From Streptomyces sp. RB17 (GTDB taxonomy: Bacteria; Actinomycetota; Actinomycetes; Streptomycetales; Streptomycetaceae): a stretch of DNA of 64,000 nucleotides. The notes under the pieces are model-generated. The model saw only the letters and a program-made list of their open reading frames with translations. It did not search any database and was not told the DNA's origin. The stretch covers positions 62,001 to 126,000 of the forward strand of contig NZ_WEGL01000001.1 in NCBI RefSeq assembly GCF_009604455.1, given 5' to 3'. Positions 49,885-59,659 of the stretch are shown in pieces (position 1 is the stretch's first letter; every line of letters starts with the position of its first letter). Both the position numbers and the translations under genes were made by a program.

Positions 49885-51339
49885 GTGGACACAGTAGGTA
49901 CCCGGCCGGAGGCCAGAGCACAGGGAACACCGACACGTCGGCTCACCCGCCGCCAGCCGGTGCAACGCCTCGTCGGGGAAGCCGCCGGCAGCCCGCTCAG
50001 GCGGACCATGGGCGTGGCCCAGCTGACGCTGCTCAGCGTGGGCGCCACCCTCGGCACCGGCATCTTCGTCGTGCTGGGCCAGGCGGTGCCGGAGGCCGGA
50101 CCGGCGATCGTCGTCTCCTTCGTCCTCGCCGGCGTCACCGCCCTGTTCTCGGCGCTGTCGTACGCCGAGCTGGCCGGCATGATTCCCGGCTCGGGATCCT
50201 CGTACAGCTACGCCTACGCCACCCTCGGCGAGCTGGTCGCCTGGGTGTGCGGCTGGTGTCTGATCCTGGAGTACGGGGTGTCGGTCGCCGCCGTCGCCGT
50301 CGGCTGGGGGCAGTACGTCAACGAGTTGCTCGACCTCACCTTCGGGGTCACCCTCCCCGACTCGCTCAGCGCCCCGCCCGGGGCCGGCGGCACCCTGAAC
50401 ATCCCCGCCGCCCTCATCGTCGTACTCGCGATGGTCGTCCTGCTGCGCGGGGCCAGGGAGAGCGCCGTCGCCAACACCATCATGGTCGGCGTCAAGATCG
50501 CCGCCCTCGTGCTGTTCTGCGCCGTCGCCTTCACCGCCTTCCGCGCCGGGAACTTCCACCCCCTCTTCCCGCTCGGCGCCGCCGGCATGAGCGCCGGAGC
50601 CGCCTCGCTCTTCTTCTCCTACATCGGGTTCGACGCCGCCTCCACCGCGGGCGAAGAGGCACGCAACCCGCAAAAGGACCTGCCGCGCGCCATCATCCTG
50701 TCCCTCGTCCTCGTCACCGCCCTGTACGTGCTCGTCGCCGTCGCCGCGCTCGGCGCCATGCCGTGGAAGCAGTTCGCGGGCACCGAGGCCACGCTCAGCG
50801 AGGTGCTCGTACGGTCGGTCGGCGGCGGGAACCTGTGGCCGATCCTGCTGTCCGTCGGCGCGGTCGTCGCCACCACCAGCGTGGTGCTCACCGTGCAGTA
50901 CGGGCAGATCCGGATTCTGTTCGCCATGGCACGGGACGGGCTCGTGCCGCCCCTGTTCGCCAAGGTCCACCCGCGCACCGGCGTGCCCCGCGCCAACACC
51001 GTGATCGTGTCCGGCTTCATCGCGGTCCTCGCCGCCCTCGTCCCGCTGGGCAGCCTCGCCGACGCCACCAGCATCGGCACCCTCTTCGCGTTCATGCTGG
51101 TCAATCTGGCGGTGGTGCTGCTGCGCCGGCGCAGTCCCGACACCCCGCGCTCCTTCCGGGTGCCCTTCTCGCCCGTCACGCCCCTGCTCGGCGTCGGCTT
51201 CTGCGTCTACATGCTGGGCAGTCTGGGCGCCGACACCTGGATCGCCTTCGGGGCCTGGATGGCGGCCGGGCTCGTCGTCTACGGCCTCTACGGCATCCGG
51301 CACTCCAAGCTCAACACCCCGCACGAGGACCTCGCATGA
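49885..51339 (+). CDS. APC-family amino acid permease
   Basis: A 484-residue permease of the amino acid-polyamine-organocation family, CAT-like. The N-terminal motif MGVAQLTLLSVGATLGTGIFVVLGQAVPEAGPAIVVSFVLAGVTALFSALSYAELAGMIPGSGSSYSYAY contains helix 1 unwinding GxG and the AEL motif of helix 2. About 12 helices follow, with FFSYIGFDAASTAGEEARNPQKDLPRAI in the middle. The GTG at 49885 has GGAGGG upstream. The stop overlaps the M20 gene (ATGA), so the permease and a deacylase are co-translated. Confidence 0.9.
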   Translation: MDTVGTRPEARAQGTPTRRLTRRQPVQRLVGEAAGSPLRRTMGVAQLTLLSVGATLGTGIFVVLGQAVPEAGPAIVVSFVLAGVTALFSALSYAELAGMIPGSGSSYSYAYATLGELVAWVCGWCLILEYGVSVAAVAVGWGQYVNELLDLTFGVTLPDSLSAPPGAGGTLNIPAALIVVLAMVVLLRGARESAVANTIMVGVKIAALVLFCAVAFTAFRAGNFHPLFPLGAAGMSAGAASLFFSYIGFDAASTAGEEARNPQKDLPRAIILSLVLVTALYVLVAVAALGAMPWKQFAGTEATLSEVLVRSVGGGNLWPILLSVGAVVATTSVVLTVQYGQIRILFAMARDGLVPPLFAKVHPRTGVPRANTVIVSGFIAVLAALVPLGSLADATSIGTLFAFMLVNLAVVLLRRRSPDTPRSFRVPFSPVTPLLGVGFCVYMLGSLGADTWIAFGAWMAAGLVVYGLYGIRHSKLNTPHEDLA

Positions 51340-52403
51340 CCGCCCCCGCCCCCACCCTCGACCTCGCCGCCGACGTCGTCACCCTCACCCGTGCCCTGGT
51401 CGACCTGCCCTCCGAGAGCGGGCGGGAGGCGGAGATCGCGGATGCCGTCGAGGCCGCTCTGCGTGCCCTTCCCCATCTCACCGTCGACCGGGTCGGCAAC
51501 TCCGTCGTCGCCCGTACCCACCTCGGACGCGGCGAACGTGCCCTGATCGCCGGCCACCTGGACACCGTCCCGGCCGCCGGGAACCTGCCCTCCCGGCTCG
51601 CCGGCGACCGTGTGCACGGGCTCGGCGCCTGCGACATGAAGGGCGGGGTGGCCGTGGCACTCCGGCTGGCCGCCACCGTTGCGGCGCCCGTGCGCGACCT
51701 CACCTACGTCTTCTACGAGTGCGAGGAGGTGGAAGGGGACCGCAACGGGCTCGCCCGTATCGGTGCCGAGCGGCCGGACCTGCTCGCGGACGCCTCACTC
51801 GCCGTCCTCATGGAACCCTCCGACGCGGGCGTGGAGGCCGGCTGCCAGGGCATCCTCACCGCCGACATCGTGGTCAAGGGCGCCCGCGCCCACACCGCCC
51901 GCGCCTGGCAGGGCGTCAACGCCGCCCACAAGGCCGGCCCGGTCCTGCAACGGCTCGACGCGCACCGGCCCGAGCGGGTCGTCGTCGACGGGCTGGAGTA
52001 CCGGGAGGGGCTCGGTGCCGTCGCCGTACGGGCCGGGGTCGCCGGGAACGTCGTACCCGACGAGTGTGTCGTCACCGTCAACTGCCGGTTCGCGCCCAGT
52101 CGTTCGCCGGAGGAGGCCGAGGCGTACGTGCGGTCGCTCTTCCCCGAGTACGAGGTGCGCGTCACCGAGGTCGTCGGCGGCGCCCTGCCGCATCTGGACC
52201 GGGTCGGCGGGCTCGTCGCCGCGCTCGGTGCCGAGCCGCGGCCCAAGCTCGGCTGGACGGACGTCGCCCGGTTCGCCGCGCTGGGCGTGCCCGCGCTCAA
52301 CTACGGCCCCGGGGACCCCTCCCTCGCCCACACGGCCGGGGAGTACGTCCCCGTGGAGCACCTGCGGCGGTGCGAGGACCGGCTCAGGCAGTGGCTCCGG
52401 TGA
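51336..52403 (+). CDS. M20-family deacylase (DapE/ArgE-like, probable N-acyl-amino-acid hydrolase)
   Basis: A 355-residue zinc peptidase of family M20. Metal and catalytic motifs are AGHLDTVP (His, Asp), GLGACDMKGGVAV (Asp), YECEEVEGDRNGL (general base Glu and metal Glu) and YGPGDPSLAHTAGEYV (last His). The dimerisation lid domain begins near GCQGILTADIVVKG. Annotation often says succinyl-diaminopimelate desuccinylase. In this cluster, beside a GNAT and an NSAR/OSBS racemase, an N-succinyl-L-amino-acid deacylase is more likely. Overlaps the permease by four bases and the convergent PucR gene by 20. Confidence 0.88.
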   Translation: MTAPAPTLDLAADVVTLTRALVDLPSESGREAEIADAVEAALRALPHLTVDRVGNSVVARTHLGRGERALIAGHLDTVPAAGNLPSRLAGDRVHGLGACDMKGGVAVALRLAATVAAPVRDLTYVFYECEEVEGDRNGLARIGAERPDLLADASLAVLMEPSDAGVEAGCQGILTADIVVKGARAHTARAWQGVNAAHKAGPVLQRLDAHRPERVVVDGLEYREGLGAVAVRAGVAGNVVPDECVVTVNCRFAPSRSPEEAEAYVRSLFPEYEVRVTEVVGGALPHLDRVGGLVAALGAEPRPKLGWTDVARFAALGVPALNYGPGDPSLAHTAGEYVPVEHLRRCEDRLRQWLR

Positions 52404-53937
52404 GCCCCGCCAGCACCCGCAACTGAAGCCAGAGCACCAGCCGTTCGTCGGGGTCGGCCAGATCGACCCCGGCGTGCTGCTGGAGCTGCCGGAGCCGGTA
52501 GCGGCAGGTGTTGGGGTGCACGGCGAGCAGCTTCGCCGCGCCCGCCATGTCACAGCCCGCGTCGAACCAGCAGACCAGCGTGCGGGCGTACTCCGTGCCG
52601 TGCGCGGTGTCGTACGCCAGCACCCGGCGCCAGGCGCCCGCGTTCAACTCCCGCCGCTCGCCCATCACTTCGGCCAGCCGCAGCAGTGCCACGCGGGCCC
52701 GTACCTCGTCCACCGTGGCCACCGGCAGGTCCGCGTCCAGCACCCGCAGCACCAGGTCGGCGTCCGCCCGGGAGTCCGCCAGCCCCGCCGCGTCCGGCAC
52801 GACCTCACCGAGCGCCGCCCGCACCGGCACCCGCAGCGCCTGCCCCGCCCGCGCCACGATGTCCTCGGCCAGTTTCTTGTGCCGCTCCCCGGGACCGGGC
52901 AGCACCGCGTACACCACCCCGTCCACCAGCACCCCCGCGTGCCGCCCGTAGCGGGCCTCGCACTGCAGCCGTACGACGTCCAGCAGGCGCAGCGCCGTGC
53001 GCTCGGCGTCCGGGACGCTCGCGGCCGAGTCCAGCACGAAGGCCGCCACCCGGGCGGGACCGGCCAGGCCCAGGCGTTCGGCGGCCGTCGGCGCGTCCAC
53101 CGCCGTGCCGTCCAGCAGGCGGCGCAGCAGTTCGCTGCCCCGGTGCCGGGCCAGTTCCCGGGCGGCGCGCGCCCGCAGCAGGAGCAGGGCGGCGGTGGAG
53201 ACGCCCTGGGCGAGAGTGTCCTCGGCGTCCGGGGCGAGCGAGCCGCCGTCGATCACCCACACCGAGCCGAGCGTCTCCCCGCCGGCCCGTACCGGCATCG
53301 CGAGGCGGGGCAGGTCGCCGTCCGCGAGCGCGGGCAGCCTCAGCGGGCGGTCGGCGGCGAACAGCCGGCGGTACTGCTCGGTGTTCTCCGCGCTGGCCGG
53401 CACCTGCCGGCCGAGGATGCCCTGCCGACGGTCCTCGTCCACCGGCTGGCCTGGGACGGTGGAGTAGGCCAGGATCCGCTGCCGGGGGTCCTCGATGGCC
53501 GTCGCCCCGCCGGTCGCCGTCGCGATCGCGTCGGCCAGCGCGAACAGGTCGCCGAGCCCGGTGTCGGAGGGCACGGCGGCGGGCTGGGCGGCGATGGCCG
53601 AGGCCAGCAGCAGATGGACGTGGTGCCAGGCCGCGTCCTCGGCGACCGACAGCAGGGCCACGCCGTGCTCCTCTGCCTCCGCGACCGGGCCGTCCGCGCC
53701 GCGCACCACCACCCCGGTCAGCCCGGCCCGGGCCGCCGCCCGCAGCAGCGGCCCGGACTCCGCCGCCGGCACGCCCACCGCGAGCAGCAGCGCGCCGGGC
53801 TGCCGGGGGAGCGGGGTGCGGCCGTCGTGCAGCACCGCCTCGGTCACCGGGACGGCCTGCCCGGCGGGGGCCGTGTGCAGGCGCAGGGCGGGGCCGCCGA
53901 CGACGTCCAGGAGGTCACCGAGGGTGCAGGCGTCCAT
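52384..53937 (-). CDS. PucR-family transcriptional regulator
   Basis: A 517-residue regulator. An N-terminal PucR domain (TLGDLLDVVGGPALRLHTAP) is followed by a GAF-like middle region. The C-terminal helix-turn-helix of PucR/CdaR type is TLVCWFDAGCDMAGAAKLLAVHPNTCRYRLRQLQQHAGVDL. Such regulators control purine, GABA or amino-acid catabolism. It is divergent from the GNAT/NSAR genes and convergent with the permease-deacylase operon, so it is placed to control both. A 16-bp near-palindrome lies in the divergent gap. Confidence 0.9.
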   Translation of the reverse strand: MDACTLGDLLDVVGGPALRLHTAPAGQAVPVTEAVLHDGRTPLPRQPGALLLAVGVPAAESGPLLRAAARAGLTGVVVRGADGPVAEAEEHGVALLSVAEDAAWHHVHLLLASAIAAQPAAVPSDTGLGDLFALADAIATATGGATAIEDPRQRILAYSTVPGQPVDEDRRQGILGRQVPASAENTEQYRRLFAADRPLRLPALADGDLPRLAMPVRAGGETLGSVWVIDGGSLAPDAEDTLAQGVSTAALLLLRARAARELARHRGSELLRRLLDGTAVDAPTAAERLGLAGPARVAAFVLDSAASVPDAERTALRLLDVVRLQCEARYGRHAGVLVDGVVYAVLPGPGERHKKLAEDIVARAGQALRVPVRAALGEVVPDAAGLADSRADADLVLRVLDADLPVATVDEVRARVALLRLAEVMGERRELNAGAWRRVLAYDTAHGTEYARTLVCWFDAGCDMAGAAKLLAVHPNTCRYRLRQLQQHAGVDLADPDERLVLWLQLRVLAGLTGATA

Positions 53938-53974
53938 GAGGGTCCCCAGCGGGCTGTTGGCGGATGGTGAAACG

Positions 53975-53990
53975 AACGTACGCGTGCGTT
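53975..53990. promoter_or_regulatory. Near-palindrome in the PucR/GNAT divergent gap
   Basis: AACGTACGCGTGCGTT is a 16-bp near-perfect palindrome (one mismatched pair) about 40 bases from PucR and 49 from the GNAT start. It is a candidate PucR-family operator. Confidence 0.4.
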
Positions 53991-54038
53991 GGCCGCTCGC
54001 ACAACACGCGCCGGGCCGGCTTTTCCGAGACTCGTGCC

Positions 54039-54788
54039 ATGACAGCAGGAGTCACCATCCGTACCGTCCAGGACGTCGCCTCCCTCGCGGCCGTGGCCGA
54101 CTACTTCAGCGACGTCTGGCAGACGCCCCGCACCGCACCGCCCTACCCGGCCGAGGTCCTGCACAGCCTGGTGCACGCCGGCGGCGCGGTGCACGCCGCG
54201 TACGACGGGCAGCGGCTGGCCGGCGCGTCCGTCGCCGTCCTCGGCGCCGACCGCGGCACATACTCGCTGGTGGCCGCCGCCGACCAGGGGCTCGGGTACG
54301 CCGTGAAGCTGGCCCAGCGCGACTGGGCCCTCGGCCTGGGCGCCCGCACCATGCGCTGGACCTTCGACCCGCTGGTCGGCCGCAACGCCCGCTTCAACCT
54401 GGTCAAGCTGGGCGCCACCGGCACGGAGTACCTGGTCGACTTCTACGGCCCGATGACCGACGGCGTGAACGACGGTGACGAGAGCGACCGGCTGACGGTG
54501 ACCTGGGACCTGGACGCGCCACCGGCGTCGTACGACGGCGCACCCCAGGGACCGGTCGTCGCCACCGCCCCCGACGGCGACCCGCTCGCCCGCCGCGACG
54601 AGCGGCACATCTGGTGCCGGGTGCCGGAGGACGTCGTCAAGCTGCGCGCCGGCCACCCGGCGCTGGCGCTGCGCTGGCGGCACGCGGTGCGCGAGGTGCT
54701 GCTGACGGCCTTCGCGGAGGGCTTCCGGGCCACCGGGATGTCCCGCGACGGCTGGTACACGCTGACCCGGACGGAGGGGGCCTCGTGA
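54039..54788 (+). CDS. GNAT-family acyltransferase (probable amino-acid N-succinyltransferase)
   Basis: A 249-residue GNAT protein, larger than the minimal ~150-residue fold. The acyl-CoA region is SLVAAADQGLGYAVKLAQRDWALGLGARTMRWTFDPLVGRNARFNLVKLGATGTEYLVDFYG, matching the family variant usually encoded with NSAR/OSBS enolases. The C-terminal ~90 residues (HIWCRVPEDVVKLR...) extend the fold. It ends overlapping the enolase gene by four bases. Linking it to succinylation rests on genomic context. Confidence 0.82.
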   Translation: MTAGVTIRTVQDVASLAAVADYFSDVWQTPRTAPPYPAEVLHSLVHAGGAVHAAYDGQRLAGASVAVLGADRGTYSLVAAADQGLGYAVKLAQRDWALGLGARTMRWTFDPLVGRNARFNLVKLGATGTEYLVDFYGPMTDGVNDGDESDRLTVTWDLDAPPASYDGAPQGPVVATAPDGDPLARRDERHIWCRVPEDVVKLRAGHPALALRWRHAVREVLLTAFAEGFRATGMSRDGWYTLTRTEGAS

Positions 54789-55894
54789 AGCTGGAGCGCG
54801 TCGAGATCGTGCACGTCGCGATCCCGCTGGTCACCCCCTTCCGAACGTCCTTCGGGACGATGACGACGAAGGACACCTTCCTCCTGCACGTCGTCACCGA
54901 CTCCGCCGAGGGCTGGTCGGAGTTCGCCGCCGACCCCGAGCCGCTGTACTGCTCGGAGTTCGTCGCCGGTGCCGAGATCGTGCTGCGCGACTTCCTGATC
55001 CCGCGCGTGGCGGCGCTGGGCGAGGTCACGGCCGCCGCCCTCGCCCCGGCCATGGCGAGGATCAAGGGCCACGAACTGGCGAAGGCGGCCCTGGAGACGG
55101 CCCTGCTGGACGCCGAGCTGCGCACGTACGGCATGCCACTGGCGGTCTATCTGGGCGCGGTACGGGACCGGGTGCCCGCCGGGGTGTCGGTCGGCATCAA
55201 GAACTCGGTGCCGGAGCTGCTGGACGACGTCGAGCGCTATCTCGCCGAGGGGTACGTCCGTATCAAGCTGAAGATCGAGCCGGGCTGGGACGTGGAGCCG
55301 GTACGGGCGGTCCGCGACCGCTTCGGCGATGCCCTGCCCCTCCAGGTGGACGCCAACACCGCGTACACCCTGGCGGACGCCGGGCATCTGCGGCGCCTCG
55401 ACGACTTCGGGCTGCTGCTGATCGAGGAGCCGCTGGAGGAGAACAACCTGCACGCCCACGCCCAGCTGCAACAGCGCCTGCGCACCCCGGTCTGCCTGGA
55501 CGAGTCCCTGCACCACGCCTCCGACACCGCCGCCGCCATCGCGATGGACGCCTGCCGGGTGGTGAACGTCAAGCCCGCCCGGGTCGGCGGCTATCTGGAG
55601 GCCCGCCGGGTCCATGACGTGGCGCACGCGCACGGCGTCCCGGTGTGGTGCGGCGGCATGCTGGAGACGGGCATCGGCCGCGCTCCCAACCTCGCCCTGG
55701 CCGCCCTCCCCGGCTGCACGCTCCCCGGGGACACCTCGGCCTCCGCCCGCTACTTCGCCGAGGACATCACCGAGCCGTTCGTCCTCCGGGACGGCCATCT
55801 GCCGGTCCCGACCGCCCCCGGCATCGGCATCGAGCCCCTTCCGGAGGCCCTGCGCCGCTTCACCCTGGGGCGACGGGACCTGTACGCGGCCTGA
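54785..55894 (+). CDS. menC: N-succinylamino acid racemase / o-succinylbenzoate synthase (enolase superfamily)
   Basis: A 369-residue enolase-superfamily enzyme. The paired catalytic lysines are in RIKLKIEPG (K-x-K) and NVKPARVGG. Metal ligands are in QVDANTAY, IEEPLEE and CLDESLHH. The capping domain loop (about residues 15-30, VTPFRTSFGTMTTKDTF) belongs to the NSAR/OSBS subgroup. The enzyme can racemise N-acylamino acids and may also make o-succinylbenzoate. There are no menaquinone genes nearby, and the GNAT plus M20 partners favour the racemase role. The GTG start overlaps the GNAT stop. Confidence 0.85.
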   Translation: MKLERVEIVHVAIPLVTPFRTSFGTMTTKDTFLLHVVTDSAEGWSEFAADPEPLYCSEFVAGAEIVLRDFLIPRVAALGEVTAAALAPAMARIKGHELAKAALETALLDAELRTYGMPLAVYLGAVRDRVPAGVSVGIKNSVPELLDDVERYLAEGYVRIKLKIEPGWDVEPVRAVRDRFGDALPLQVDANTAYTLADAGHLRRLDDFGLLLIEEPLEENNLHAHAQLQQRLRTPVCLDESLHHASDTAAAIAMDACRVVNVKPARVGGYLEARRVHDVAHAHGVPVWCGGMLETGIGRAPNLALAALPGCTLPGDTSASARYFAEDITEPFVLRDGHLPVPTAPGIGIEPLPEALRRFTLGRRDLYAA

Positions 55895-55926
55895 GGCACC
55901 GCCGCTGGTCACGTTAGATTGATTCC

Positions 55927-56718
55927 GTGCTCTCACGTCTCACACGTCCCCAGGCCGTAGCCGTCTGCGCGCTGCCCGTCGTGGCCCTGCTGGCCACGGC
56001 GGCGTTCGCGCCGTTGCCGTTCTCGGTGGCGCAGCCGGGGATGACGGCGAACGTGCTCGGCGAGAACAAGGGCACACAGGTGATCAACGTCTCCGGCGCG
56101 CCGGTCCGGACGACCAGCGGGCAGCTGCGCATGGTCACGATCGAGGCGACCGGACCGGACGCCAGGGTGACCCTCGGTGACGTGGCCGACAACTGGTTCC
56201 GCACCGACCGGGCCGTCATGCCGCGCGACGCGGTCTACCCGAGCGGCAACACCGTCAAGGAGATCGAGAAGCACAACGAGGCGCAGATGAGGCAGTCCCA
56301 GGACGCGGCGACCCAGGCCGCGCTGACGTACCTCGGGCTCAGCGCCGACAAGGTCAAGGTCACCCTGAAGCTCGCCGACGTGGGCGGGCCGAGCGCGGGC
56401 CTGCTGTTCACCCTGGGGATCATCGACAAGCTGCACGGCGACGGCAGCGGCGGCGACCTCACCGGCGGCCGCACCATCGCCGGCACGGGCACGATCGACG
56501 CCTCCGGCAAGGTCGGCGCGGTCGGCGGGGTGGCCCTGAAGACCCAGGCCGCCCGACGCGACGGCGCCACCGTCTTCCTGGTCCCGAAGGCCGAGTGCAC
56601 CGACGCCAGGGCGGAACTCCCGAAGGGCCTGCGCCTGATCCCGGTCACCACGCTCAAGGGGGCGGTGAACTCCCTGGAGGCGCTGGAGAAGGGCAGGGGC
56701 TCGGTGCCGAGCTGCTGA
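55927..56718 (+). CDS. Secreted Lon-like (S16) protease domain protein
   Basis: A 263-residue exported protein. The N-terminal hydrophobic segment (AVAVCALPVVALLATAAFAPLPF) is a signal or anchor. The domain ends in the S16 Lon proteolytic core with the catalytic Ser in LADVGGPSAGLLFTLG and Lys in GAVGGVALKTQAA. There is no ATPase. Homologues are known as PDZ-Lon proteins of actinobacteria and Bacillus YlbL. TAGATTGATT before the GTG suggests a leaderless message. It may cleave exported or membrane substrates. Confidence 0.85.
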   Translation: MLSRLTRPQAVAVCALPVVALLATAAFAPLPFSVAQPGMTANVLGENKGTQVINVSGAPVRTTSGQLRMVTIEATGPDARVTLGDVADNWFRTDRAVMPRDAVYPSGNTVKEIEKHNEAQMRQSQDAATQAALTYLGLSADKVKVTLKLADVGGPSAGLLFTLGIIDKLHGDGSGGDLTGGRTIAGTGTIDASGKVGAVGGVALKTQAARRDGATVFLVPKAECTDARAELPKGLRLIPVTTLKGAVNSLEALEKGRGSVPSC

Positions 56719-56740
56719 CACCTGCCCTGCTCGGCAAGGG

Positions 56741-57175
56741 TCAGCCGGCTTCCAGTGGATGCTGCCAGCGCAGACCGGGGAAGCGGGCGACGTCGCGGTC
56801 TGCGGTGTAGAGCGTCGCGCCGTGCTCGATGGCGAGGGCGGCGATATATGCGTCGGGGATGAGATTGCCGCGAGCGCCGCCTTTCAGGATCAAGCGCTCG
56901 AAGATGTCCCAGTGCCGGGGGCCCTCCTGGACCAGGGTGGCGACCGGCGTGCCGCGCATGTCCTGCAGGAAGGTGAGGGCCGTCTTCGGCTCGCTCGGCG
57001 GCTGGTAGATCCGCTGGTGGGTGACGATGCGTAGGAACCCGCTGTCGATGACCCCGTTGTAGCCGACAGGCTCGTCGCCCCGCAGTCGCTCGATGAGCCA
57101 TGCGTGGTAGCGGTCGTGGTCCTTGCTGTCCTCGCGGAAGGCGTACACGAGGACGTTCACGTCGCAGAGAATCAC
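56741..57175 (-). CDS. vapC: VapC-type PIN-domain toxin
   Basis: A 144-residue PIN-domain ribonuclease. The acidic catalytic residues are present: the first Asp in MILCDVNVLVYAF, a Glu in the middle, and the last pair in NLIPDAYIAALAIEHGATLYTADRDVARFPGL. VapC proteins cleave specific RNAs (often tRNA or rRNA) when freed. The GTG start overlaps the antitoxin stop by four bases. The downstream gene is the convergent Lon-domain gene. Confidence 0.9.
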   Translation of the reverse strand: MILCDVNVLVYAFREDSKDHDRYHAWLIERLRGDEPVGYNGVIDSGFLRIVTHQRIYQPPSEPKTALTFLQDMRGTPVATLVQEGPRHWDIFERLILKGGARGNLIPDAYIAALAIEHGATLYTADRDVARFPGLRWQHPLEAG

Positions 57176-57414
57176 TCGAGTCCGTCCATGAGGTCGCGCA
57201 CGGAGGCGTTGTCATCGAGGTTGACGCCCGGGCGCGGTCCCCGGCCGCCCGGGTCGGTGGTCAGCTTCACGATGTTCTTGGCCGCCACCACATCCCGCGC
57301 GAACGACGCCCGCAACGCATCCTCTATCACCGCACTGACCGTGACGCGCCTGCGCGCGGCCCGCAGTTTGGCTTCCTGGATCAGGTCCTGGGGGAGGTCG
57401 ACTGTGGTCCTCAT
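57172..57414 (-). CDS. vapB: VapB-type antitoxin (ribbon-helix-helix)
   Basis: An 80-residue antitoxin. The N-terminal MRTTVDLPQDLIQEAKLRAARRRVTVSAVIEDALRA is a ribbon-helix-helix DNA-binding module. The C-terminal tail (NIVKLTTDPGGRGPRPGVNLDDNASVRDL) is the kind that wraps the toxin. The ATG at 57414 follows a TACACT -10 by about seven bases, so translation is probably leaderless. A palindrome in front serves autoregulation. Confidence 0.88.
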   Translation of the reverse strand: MRTTVDLPQDLIQEAKLRAARRRVTVSAVIEDALRASFARDVVAAKNIVKLTTDPGGRGPRPGVNLDDNASVRDLMDGLE

Positions 57415-57447
57415 GCATCAGAGTGTAGAGAGTGTGCATCATGATGC
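57415..57447 (-). promoter_or_regulatory. vapBC promoter and operator
   Basis: GCATCATGATGC (57436-57447) is a perfect 12-bp palindrome and TGCATCA recurs at 57414-57420. Between them, read on the minus strand, lies TACACT (57427-57422), a -10 that puts the transcript start at the ATG. The operator also contains the stop codon of the upstream AsnC gene. Confidence 0.6.
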
Positions 57448-57927
57448 GCCACTGCTGTTCGTGTCCGCAGCCGCCTGCTCCACCAGCGGGATGATCCGCA
57501 GCGGAACCGGGTTCTCCATGACGATCGCCGTGGAGGCCCGGACGATGCCGTCGAAACCGACGACCCGGTCGATCACCCGCTGGAGATCGGCGTTGGAGCG
57601 GGCCACCAGGCGGCACAGCATGTCGCCGCTGCCGGTGGTGGTCAGCAGCTCCAGCACCTCCGGCACGGTCGCCAGGTGCGCCCGGACATCGGACCCCTGG
57701 CCCTGCCGGATCTGCAGCGTGGCGAAGGCCGTCACCGGGTAACCGAGGGCCGCCGGGTCCACCTGCGGACCGAAGCCCCGGATGACCCCGTTCGACTGGA
57801 GCCGGTCCAGGCGTGCCTGCACCGTGCCCCGGGCGACGCCGAGCCGCCGGGACATCTCCAGCACGCCGATGCGCGGCTCCCGGGCGAGGAGCACGATGAT
57901 CCGCCCGTCCAGATGATCGATCGTCAC
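57439..57927 (-). CDS. Lrp/AsnC-family regulator (probable hpd regulator)
   Basis: A 162-residue Lrp/AsnC regulator with the helix-turn-helix LDGRIIVLLAREPRIGVLEMSRRLGVARGTVQARLDRLQSNGVI and a C-terminal RAM effector domain. The GTG at 57927 is chosen for the GGGGGTG site upstream; an ATG at 57948 is possible. It is divergent from hpd with an inverted repeat in between, so it probably senses tyrosine or a related amino acid and regulates hpd. Its 3' end lies within the vapBC operator. Confidence 0.9.
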   Translation of the reverse strand: MTIDHLDGRIIVLLAREPRIGVLEMSRRLGVARGTVQARLDRLQSNGVIRGFGPQVDPAALGYPVTAFATLQIRQGQGSDVRAHLATVPEVLELLTTTGSGDMLCRLVARSNADLQRVIDRVVGFDGIVRASTAIVMENPVPLRIIPLVEQAAADTNSSGAS

Positions 57928-57979
57928 GGCACCCCCAGGGATGGGCATCCTGTACAGAAAGGCCGACAACACGGCCGTA

Positions 57980-59635
<1,656 letters not shown>

Positions 59636-59659
59636 CCCTTCGTGCCCCTCACTCCCGCG

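Noticed and set aside
54785..55894. Menaquinone biosynthesis role as the main function of the enolase
   Set aside because: No other men genes are adjacent, while the acyltransferase and deacylase partners point to N-acylamino-acid chemistry; a dual role is not excluded.
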